Source of the DNA: Actinostola sp. cb2023
Taxonomy: Eukaryota; Cnidaria; Anthozoa; Actiniaria; Actinostolidae
NCBI GenBank assembly: GCA_033675265.1
Contig: JAUJYZ010000181.1
Coordinates: 62,001-126,000, forward strand
Length of the DNA: 64,000 nt
Reading direction: 5' to 3'
Made by a program: the position numbers and the translations under genes. Under the pieces are notes generated by a model. That model had not been told where the DNA came from. It saw only the letters and a program-made list of their open reading frames with translations, and made no database searches. The stretch's first letter is position 1. The number at the start of each line of letters is the position of its first letter. Shown piece after piece: positions 47,201-59,200 of this stretch.

Positions 47201-50200
47201 TTACACAACGATTAACCACCTTTTGTTTGCTTCACATTTGTATTCATAACATTTCGTTTGTATTTAATTTTTACTCATTTCCTTGAGCAAACAAGGATAT
47301 TCTTCTTCCGAATCTGATGCAAAATATATTGACATAGCTGAATGTGAGTCTTGTTCACTTTGTAAGTGCACAGTCTGTGTTCCATTGAATCACATGACTA
47401 CATTATTCTTGTAAGAAATGCACCACTGTACTCACTGTATTCAAAGATTTAGAATGTGTAAATATGGTCATCACAAACAAGATTTGACAAAGTAAACATG
47501 CATGGCACCATCAAGTACATATTTCCTTTGCTGACGTAGAATTTCAGGTGATCAATAGATTTACTGTACAATCATGTATATTCTGTGAAAATAAGATCAC
47601 TCTGATTTGATCTCCCATCTTCACTGGTAAGTAAAATAAACAATTAAATCAACATGGTTAAATTAGAAATTACTGCTACATTTGATCCTATGAATTTAAC
47701 CATGTACAGATCCACCAGACATCACCACCTCACCTGATAACACTACAGTCACACAAGGTAAAGTCATCATACTAAGATGTCAGACATCAGGTAATCCACA
47801 TGTCTCTATTTCCTGGTCAAGAGCGAATGATGTAGCTATAAAAGCAGGGCATTCAACAACTGATGGTATATTAACAATCCCTAATGCAGTCAAGTCTGAT
47901 GCTGGCAAGTACATCTGTACAGCAAAGAATGTTTATGGTGGACAAAAATATACAAAAACAGCACATGCTTTTGTGACAGTCAAATGTAAGTACAATTTAT
48001 ATATAGTTACAAGATGTAATGACAAAATGTGTGTGCCCTTTAAAATCTTGGACTTTTCTATTGCTGTTTTATTACAGATTGAACTGCACATGTATGTAAC
48101 TTATTACTATCCATTCTATTCATTATCCCCTAAAAGTTATTTACCTCCGACCGTATTCATAAGGGTACATATACAATCCACGCAGTACATGTATATGGAT
48201 AAAGTATTCAATAAATTATTACTGACTGAAAAACAACAAAGAGTTTTGTACCTGTTTATCAACTGAGGCCTTTTGAGAGGAATTATTGAATATTTTAACT
48301 TCAAATTCAAAGACGCAGTTTCTTTCATTTTATCAATTATTTATTAAACTTGACAGCTATGTTGATACACATACATTACATCATTATGTTAGATAATGTA
48401 CTAAGCATAGTACATGTTTACATATTTACCAAATGACCTTAAGTCTTTAATTTCTGTAAATAGTTTTAATTTTTTATGAAACATTTCCTTGACTAATTAG
48501 CATTTATATATTTAATTAATTTATATTTATATCGACATTTTCAAATTATTGTTGCATATTGGTTTTGTAGTAATTCTGAAAAGCTCCATGGGGAGAATCA
48601 ATAAAGTCTTATGTTTATTCATCTTTGTAGATCCTCCAACCATTGATCATCATTCTAGTATAAACCAGATAATCAACGAGACTGATTCTCTCAGCCTGAC
48701 ATGTACAGCAGATGGTTATCCAGAACCAACCATCACGTGGACCAAATCACCAGGAACCATTACACAACCCAATATAGGAAATGTGTACACCATCGTGTCA
48801 GTCAACAGATCAGATACAGGGACATACAAGTGTACAGCTAGTAATGGAATACTAAGTGATGCTATGGCCAGTATACAAGTTACTGTACAATGTAAGTTAA
48901 TAGTATAGAAATGTGTACACCATCTTGTCAGCCAAGAGATCAGATACAGGGACATACAAGTGTACAGCTAGTAATGGAATACTAAGTGATGCTATGACCA
49001 GTATACAAGTTACTGTACAATGTAAGTTAATAGTATAGAAATGTGTACACCATCTTGTCAGCCAAGAGATCAGATACAGGGACATACAAGTGTACAGCTA
49101 GTAATGGAATACTAAGTGATGCTATGACCAGTATACAAGTTACTGTACAATGTAAGTTAATAGTATAGAAATGTGTACACCATCTTGTCAGCCAAGAGAT
49201 CAGATACAGGGACATACACGTGCACAGCTACATGTACATGTAGTACTGCAATAGCATCACGTCACTGTAAATGTTCCATACAATCACTAAATGAGTTTAA
49301 TTAGATAAAATTGTATAGAACATTATCACAATTATTACTGAAAACATATTGTACAGCACGTGTAGTTGTATGTATTTGTGTGTATTTGTACAGTTGGATC
49401 AATAAAAGCTATAATGAATACAAACCCGAATGCTGCATATTAATTCATTGAATTTCTTCATCACAAATATTCATGTAATTAAGATGATTGTTTCTCACTT
49501 CCACTTGTAATCTGCCAGATTGTCATGAACACTAGTTGTGAATACACCTTCAATGTTTGCAACTGTCTAGTTGAATGCCATCAACAATTGAAGATCAAAT
49601 ATTTATTATCAGAACAACCACGATTCACAATCAGTGCATTCAATAGGGATTCATTGTGTTATGTATTTTCTTCATAGACAAACCAAAGATTGACATTGCT
49701 TCTTCATCTAATAACATCAAGTCATGGAATGCAAACACAATAACTCTAAGGTGTAAATGGTCTAGTGCACTCCCTAATGCAAACTTTACCTGGTCCAAAC
49801 CCAATGGTGACCGTATCACTTCTAATGTACACAGTATTACTAGTGGTAGTGAGGTGATGGTAGAGACAGGACAAGACAGTGGTGACTATGGACTTTATAG
49901 ATGCATAGCAACCAATGTTGTTGGTAGTGACCAGCACAACATCACTGTTACTCAGTTGCGTAAGTTATATGATTAAACATTTACTGTGTCAAACTTAATG
50001 TACATATTATGAAGTAATCAAGGTAGACTTGATGTAAGGTGGTTAAATGTGTAGCCTTATTCCTGGCATGTTATGTAGTACATGTACATGGTCAGGAAGT
50101 GTGACCAAGAGGAAGTAAGAAAATTCGTTTATTATTATAATTATCATATCTATGCAGGAATTATATGTGAGGATTGTTGAATGTTAGTTTGTTGAATATG

Positions 50201-53200
50201 TTCGTCTTAAATCTTAAAATCAATGTGATACGTGAATGTAATATTATTGAAGCCTTTTCTTGGATAGTATTAGATGTTTGTGGACAGTCTTCAGATTCTT
50301 TGTGGCTTCAACTTGACAGTGTTTGTTAACGTGTCTAACATGCTTTTCATTGTTTTGTATTTAGTCCCTCCAGGACCTCCCAACATTACTGTTACAGATA
50401 TTGAAGCATCATCGGTAATTGTAAGGTGGACAAGACCAGTGTACGATGGTGGTAGTCCAATCATTGACTACAAATTACTGATTAATTCAAAGACCCTTAA
50501 TATCAGTGCACCAAACACTAATAAGGATATCACTGGCCTGACAAAGAATACAGAGTATGAAGTCCAATTATACGCCAGGAATGTTGCAGGATATGGGAAT
50601 GCCTCGAGCAAGGTTTTCACAACTAAAGAAAAAGGTATGTTTCATGTATTCGCTTTAATCACACAGCGCCCATCTTGGTTTGTACCTTAAATTTGTACTT
50701 TTAGCATGAAAACGAGATTTCACATGTGTAAACTATCAATGAAAACAATGAATTTACCACGTGTGACCTCATATTTTCATGCCAAGATGGCCTCTGTGCA
50801 TGAGTATTTAGCAAATAATGATGGTTATAATATAAATTATGGAAACATCCTAATAACATGTGATTTGATTGGAAGCTAGGTGGGCGTTATTTTTATAGAT
50901 GCACAGCTAGTGTTATAGATACACAGCTAGTGTTATAGATGTACAGCTAGTGTTATAGATGCACAGCTAGTGTTATAGATGTACAGCTAGCGTTATAGAT
51001 GCGCAGCTAGTGTTATAGATGCACAGCTAGTGTTATAGATGCACAGCTAGTGTTATAGATGCACAGCTAGTGTTATAGATGCACAGCTAGTGTTATAGAT
51101 GCACAGCTAGTGTTATAGATGCACAGCTAGTGTTATAGATGTACAGCTAGCGTTATAGATGCACAGCTAGTGTTATAGATGCACAGCTAGTGTTATAGAT
51201 GCACAGCTAGTGTTATAGATGCACAGCTAGTGTTATAGATGCACAGCTAGTGTTATAGATGTACAGCTAGCGTTATAGATGCACAGCTAGTGTTATAGAT
51301 GCACAGCTAGTGTTATAGATGCACAGCTAGTGTTATAGATGTACAGCTAGCGTTATAGATGCACAGCTAGTGTTATAGATGCACAGCTAGTGTTATAGAT
51401 GCGCAGCTAGTGTTATAGATGCACAGCTAGTGTTATAGATGCACAGCTAGTGTTATAGATGCACAGCTAGTGTTATAGATGTACAGCTAGCGTTATAGAT
51501 GCACAGCTAGTGTTATAGATGCACAGCTAGTGTTATAGATGTACAGCTAGCGTTATAGATGCACAGCTAGTGTTATAGATGTACAGCTAGTGTTATAGAT
51601 GTACACAGCTAGTGTTATAGATGCACAGCTAGCGTTATAGATGCACAGCTAGTGTTATAGATGTACAGCTAGTGTTATAGATGTACACAGCTAGTGTTAT
51701 AGATGCACAGCTAGTGTTATAGATGTACAGCTAGCGTTATAGATGCACAGCTAGTGTTATAGATGTACAGCTAGTGTTATAAATACACAGCTAGTGTTAT
51801 AGATGTACAGCTAGTGTTATAGATGCACAGCTAGTGTTATAGATGCACAGCTATTTAAAGTGCTACTTAGACGAAAATCGATCGAAGTTTAATTTAGCTG
51901 AAACTTCATTGAATAATTCTTCAAGGGTCTAATAATAACTAGTTAAAATCTTTTTTCGATATTCCAGAGGGAAGTACTATATTTTCATGAATCTTTAGAG
52001 GAGTCAGTGACGTCATCTACTCAACCCAACATTCAGCTCCATACATTTCTTTGTATTTTGTGAGTCAAAATATCTCAATGTTTTGTTCAGATAACAGCTC
52101 TGCATTGAAGACAACTGGTCAGACAATCAATCCTAAGCACAAATAATGTAAGAAAACTCCTTCACCCAAAGTTTTAGCTTCATAGAAATAAAATAATTCA
52201 AGAAACTAAACACAACGAAATGTATGTAGCGAAGCTGTGTTGATTGCTAGGGTTGAGTAGATGACCTCACTGACACTTCTAAAGATTCATAAAAATGTAA
52301 TACTTCCCATAGGAATTTTGAGAAAACACATTAACCAGTAAGCGTATGGCTCTTTGAGATTATTTCAGTGAAGTTTCAGCTAAATTAAACTTCGATCGAT
52401 TTTCGTCTAAGTAGCACTTTAAGGGTTAGAGACTGATGTGAGTGCTTTACCGGCAAATAGACGCACGCGCTGACTGTAGAATGAACGAGAATTCAAATAC
52501 TTATGAAGAATTTCGAGTTCCTTCTACAGCCAGCAAGTGCGTCTATTTGCCGGTAAAGCACGAACTAGAAGTCTCTAACCCATTTATTATTCAAACTGAA
52601 TACACTGCAGTTGTAAAATGTTCAAACTATAATATTAATCACGGTAAATAAAGCAAAAATATATTTAACTAGATCTTCCGACGCTTCTGCTGGATATCTC
52701 CTCTACAACCACTCCAATTGCAACCATTCTACGAAGAAAACACGAATAAAGCATTTATCTTTTGTTTTTAAGTCATAACAAGGCAAGTTTCATTCATCAT
52801 TTTAAGCTCTGAGCTTCTTCACTCAACGAACAAGAACAGACTGATAGCCGAGACCGACGGCAAAAAGTGTTTGTTTTGAATAATAATTAGGTTCGTTTTT
52901 AACCTTTCATCACTGAAACTCCACAACGAGTTTGACGAACATTCGTTTTAGGCTGAGCACCTGCTATTATTTCGTCTATTTCTTCTTTAGCTAGTTGGTT
53001 AAACCTGTCTTTGTCGTGATCAACAGCCGCCATGACACTGCTGCACCGTGCGTAAAACTGTGACAGACGCACGCTCGTGCGTTGTCATCAGATAACTCAT
53101 GATCACGTGATCGATTTTAGCCAATCAGAAGCCACAATTTAGTACAGTGTATGAAGTTTGAATAATAAAGTGTTATAGATGCACAGCTAGTGTTATAGAT

Positions 53201-56200
53201 GTACAGCTAGTGTTATAAATACACAGCTAGTGTTATAGATGCACAGCTAGTGTTATAGATGCACAGCTAGTGTTATAGATGCACAGCTGGTGTTATAGAT
53301 GTACAGCTAGTGTTATAGATGCACAGCTATAGTGTTATAGATGTACAGCTAGTGTTATAGATGTACAGCTAGAGTTATAGATGCACAGCTAGTGTTATAG
53401 ATGCACAGCTAGTGTTATAGATGTACAGCTAGTGTTATAGATGCACAGCTAGTGTTATAAATACACAGCTAGTGTTATAGATGTACAGCTAGTGTTATAG
53501 ATGCACAGCTAGTGTTATAGATGCACAGCTATAGTGTTATAAATACACAGCTAGTGTTATAGATGTACAGCTAGTGTTATAAATACACAGCTAGTGTTAT
53601 AGATGCACAGCTAGTGTTATAGATGTACAGCTAGTGTTATAAATACACAGCTAGTGTTATAGATGTACAGCTAGTGTTATAGATGCACAGCTAGTGTTAT
53701 AGATGCACAGCTAGTGTTATAGATGCACAGCTAGTGTTATAGATGCACAGCTAGTGTTATAAATACACAGCTAGTGTTATAGATGTACAGCTAGTGTTAT
53801 AGATGCACAGCTAGTGTTATAGATGCACAGCTATAGTGTTATAAATACACAGCTAGTGTTATAGATGTACAGCTAGTGTTATAGATGTACAGCTAGTGTT
53901 ATAAATACACAGCTAGTGTTATAGATGTACAGCTAGTGTTATAGATGCACAGCTAGTGTTATAGATGCACAGCTATAGTGTTATAGATGCACAGCTAGTG
54001 TTATAGATGCACAGCTAGTGTTATAGATGTACAGCTAGTGTTATAAATACACAGCTAGTGTTATAGATGTACAGCTAGTGTTATAGATGCACAGCTAGTG
54101 TTATAGATGCACAGCTAGTGTTATAAATACACAGCTAGTGTTATAGATGTACAGCTAGTGTTATAGATGCACAGCTAGTGTTATAGATGCACAGCTATAG
54201 TGTTATAAATACACAGCTAGTGTTATAGATGTACAGCTAGTGTTATAGATGTACAGCTAGTGTTATAAATACACAGCTAGTGTTATAGATGTACAGCTAG
54301 TGTTATAGATGCACAGCTAGTGTTATAGATGCACAGCTATAGTGTTATAGATGCACAGCTAGTGTTATAGATGTACAGCTAGTGTTATAAATACACAGCT
54401 AGTGTTATAGATGTACAGCTAGTGTTATAGATGCACAGCTAGTGTTATAGATGCACAGCTATAGTGTTATAGATGCACAGCTGGTGTTATAGATGAACAG
54501 CTAGTGTAGATGTACAGCTAGTGTTATAGATGCACAGCTAGTGTTATAGATGCACAGCTAGTGTTATAGATGCACAGCTAGTGTTATAGATACACAGCTA
54601 GTGTTATAGATGCACAGCTATAGTGTTATAGATGCACAGCTAGTGTTATAAATACACAGCTAGTGTTATAGATGTACAGCTAGTGTTATAGATGCACAGC
54701 TAGTGTTATAGATGCACAGCTGGTGTTATAGATGAACAGCTAGTGTAGATGTACAGCTAGTGTTATAGATGCACAGCTAGTGTTATAGATGCACAGCTAG
54801 TGTTATAGATGCACAGCTAGTGTTATAGATACACAGCTAGTGTTATAGATGCACAGCTATAGTGTTATAGATGCACAGCTAGTGTTATAAATACACAGCT
54901 AGTGTTATAGATGTACAGCTAGTGTTATAGATGCACAGCTAGTGTTATAGATGCACAGCTATAGTGTTATAGATGCACAGCTAGTGTTATAGATGTACTG
55001 TCAGCTAGTGTTATAAATACACAGCTAGTGTTATAGATGCACAGCTAGTGTTATAAATACACAGCTAGTGTTATAGATGTACAGCTAGTGTTATAGATGC
55101 ACAGCTAGTGTTATAGATGCACAGCTAGTGTTATAAATACACAGCTAGTGTTATAGATGCACAGCTAGTGTTATAAATACACAGCTAGTGTTATAGATGC
55201 ACAGCTAGTGTTATAGATGTACAGCTAGTGTTATAAATACACAGCTAGTGTTATAGATGTACAGCTAGTGTTATAGATGCACAGCTAGTGTTATAGATGC
55301 ACAGCTATAGTGTTATAAATACACAGCTAGTGTTATAGATGCACAGCTAGTGTTATAGATGTACAGCTAGTGTTATAAATACACAGCTAGTGTTATAGAT
55401 GTACAGCTAGTGTTATAGATGCACAGCTAGTGTTATAGATGCACAGCTAGTGTTATAGATGCACAGCTAGTGTTATAGATGCACAGCTAGTGTTATAGAT
55501 GCACAGCTAGTGTTATAGATGCACAGCTAGTGTTATAAATACACAGCTAGTGTTATAGATGTACAGCTAGTGTTATAGATGCACAGCTAGTGTTATAGAT
55601 GCACAGCTATAGTGTTATAAATACACAGCTAGTGTTATAGATGTACAGCTAGTGTTATAGATGTACAGCTAGTGTTATAAATACACAGCTAGTGTTATAG
55701 ATGTACAGCTAGTGTTATAGATGCACAGCTAGTGTTATAGATGCACAGCTATAGTGTTATAGATGCACAGCTAGTGTTATAGATGCACAGCTAGTGTTAT
55801 AGATGTACAGCTAGTGTTATAAATACACAGCTAGTGTTATAGATGTACAGCTAGTGTTATAGATGCACAGCTAGTGTTATAGATGCACAGCTAGTGTTAT
55901 AAATACACAGCTAGTGTTATAGATGTACAGCTAGTGTTATAGATGCACAGCTAGTGTTATAGATGCACAGCTATAGTGTTATAAATACACAGCTAGTGTT
56001 ATAGATGTACAGCTAGTGTTATAGATGTACAGCTAGTGTTATAAATACACAGCTAGTGTTATAGATGTACAGCTAGTGTTATAGATGCACAGCTAGTGTT
56101 ATAGATGCACAGCTATAGTGTTATAGATGCACAGCTAGTGTTATAGATGTACAGCTAGTGTTATAAATACACAGCTAGTGTTATAGATGTACAGCTAGTG

Positions 56201-59200
56201 TTATAGATGCACAGCTAGTGTTATAGATGCACAGCTATAGTGTTATAGATGCACAGCTGGTGTTATAGATGAACAGCTAGTGTAGATGTACAGCTAGTGT
56301 TATAGATGCACAGCTAGTGTTATAGATGCACAGCTAGTGTTATAGATGCACAGCTAGTGTTATAGATACACAGCTAGTGTTATAGATGCACAGCTATAGT
56401 GTTATAGATGCACAGCTAGTGTTATAAATACACAGCTAGTGTTATAGATGTACAGCTAGTGTTATAGATGCACAGCTAGTGTTATAGATGCACAGCTATA
56501 GTGTTATAGATGCACAGCTAGTGTTATAGATGTACTGTCAGCTAGTGTTATAAATACACAGCTAGTGTTATAGATGCACAGCTAGTGTTATAAATACACA
56601 GCTAGTGTTATAGATGTACAGCTAGTGTTATAGATGCACAGCTAGTGTTATAGATGCACAGCTAGTGTTATAAATACACAGCTAGTGTTATAGATGCACA
56701 GCTAGTGTTATAAATACACAGCTAGTGTTATAGATGCACAGCTAGTGTTATAGATGTACAGCTAGTGTTATAAATACACAGCTAGTGTTATAGATGTACA
56801 GCTAGTGTTATAGATGCACAGCTAGTGTTATAGATGCACAGCTATAGTGTTATAGATGCACAGCTAGTGTTATAGATGTACAGCTAGTGTTATAAATACA
56901 CAGCTAGTGTTATAGATGTACAGCTAGTGTTATAGATGCACAGCTAGTGTTATAGATGCACAGCTATAGTGTTATAGATGCACAGCTGGTGTTATAGATG
57001 AACAGCTAGTGTTATAGATGTACAGCTAGTGTTATAGATGCACAGCTAGTGTTATAGATGCACAGCTAGTGTTATAGATGCACAGCTAGTGTTATAGATA
57101 CACAGCTAGTGTTATAGATGCACAGCTAGTGTTATAGATGCACAGCTAGTGTTATAAATGCACAGCTAGTGTTATAGATGTACAGCTAGCGTTATTGATG
57201 CACAGCTAGCCTTGTAGATGCACAGCTAGCGATTTACCAAATGTAGTTTATTTTTGCACAAAATAAGTTAGTGGTGTATATTATAAAACAAGTGGATGAT
57301 GGATTTCTGCATTCTAGACAAATATGCATCCATCCATTTTTTAAAGCTCCTTTAAACAAATTAAGACTTTTTGGCAACAATAACACACTTGTGAGGTCTT
57401 GAAAAACCATTTAATAAACGAGACACCTATGATCTCTTCCCGTACCTCAGGGTTGGTTAGTGATGGTTTGTATACTATCTCAGGCTATGCATTGAATTTT
57501 GAGCTCAAGCAGCAACATTGAAAGGGGGAGGGGGGAACGAGACTTGGTGGCATACTTTAATACACATCGGAATTTTTGTCTACAACATAGAAATCCATCA
57601 TCTATTTGTTAAATAATGTACACTTTGTAATGATTTGTATTTTTTAGTAAATGAAATATAATCGTGATTGATCTGTTTATCAGGTCCACCATCTTTACCT
57701 GAGCTTGAGGTTCGTATCCATCAGACATCAGTAACGTTGACCTGGTCAAAACCTGACGAAAATGGAGGTGAAATAATAAAATACACAATCCACAAGAAAG
57801 TCATTGGAATGGATGGCAGTTTGTCAAAGATAGACGTGACTGATACAGTCACGTTCACATACACGATAGAAAACCTTGATCCAGGAAAAAAGTACAGTTT
57901 TATTGTTACTGCATGGAATAAAGATGGAGAAAGCCTACAAGATGATAGTAAAGCAAAGACTGTGATTATACCTGTTGCAACTACTACTGCACCCACTACT
58001 ACATCTAATGTTGGTAAGCATGCCTGTCTCACCCTCTCCCTCTGAGGCATATGTGTTTGGTGCATAAAGTTCTGCCAAAATCTGAAAGAATTGAAAGCAT
58101 ATTTATTTAGTGGAAACATATATAATACTGTACATATTTATTTCAAGAAACTGTCATTTTACAGGAGAAAGTTAACATACAAAAACTCTTCAACTTGCAT
58201 TGTCAGTTTTCCAATTTAGAGGAACAAAATCTAGTTTCATGCACATGTTTATTATTGCCATTGCTAACAAAAATAACAGTATTTCCAGTACTCGTCGTGG
58301 TCTCAGATCAACACAGGACAACCTTTATAATACAGTCGAACCTCCCGTAAGTGACCACCCAAAATGTCAAGTTTATGGTCGCTTTACGAGAGGTGTCGCA
58401 TTCGAGAAGTTAAAACTATAGTGATTTGACTTGGAACTGAACTTTTGGTATTTTGGAAAACTGGTCGCTTAGGAGAGGTGGTCGCTTATGAGAGGTGGTC
58501 GCAACCAGAGGTTCAACTGTATTTAATGACTAGAACCATTGTTTATTAAATTTGCAGAACCTACCAAAGGAAAGAGTTCTGTAGATGAGAGTGACTCTAA
58601 CCAAACAATAATAATAGCTTGTTCAGTAGTGGCTGCCATGTTGATACTGATTACAGTTATAATATCTATTGTTATCCTACGCAAGAAAAAAGTACTGGGT
58701 CATGGTAAGGCTTGTGATAATTGGGTGGTGTTATTGGCATTACTTATTGTGAAGCTCATGTATGCTGGTCCCATTCTTCCATTGAATAACACTAATAGCT
58801 TCAAAGTAAATTAGGTTTTTACCTACATGTACGCTCAGTAAAAATCCAGGTTACACCCCTTATGACATTTATTGAATGTAATTACTAATCACCCTGTCAG
58901 GAAGTACTGAGCGTAGACCTGTTAAGAGGAGATTTTTTACGAACGCGCGTATTGAGCGCCAAAAACCAATAGCATGGAGAATACGTTTTGTACAAGGCTA
59001 AAACTGCTTTAGCAAAGAGTTAAAGCTATTTGGGATGGTTTTTGACCAGTAAAAGTGAAATTAGAGTGTTAATCCAAAGTGAAAATTTGATTTGAAAACT
59101 GTCCACACGGACTATATCTGTATATTTGCTAGTATTGCTGATGTTTTCCCCTGAATTAGCTCAAATTTGAAACAAAAAGCAGGAAAATGGCTTTGTACAA

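Noticed and set aside
50899..57232. Coding minisatellite
   Set aside because: A 20-bp unit shifts frame every copy and contains TAG/ATAG stops; it lies between proven splice sites.
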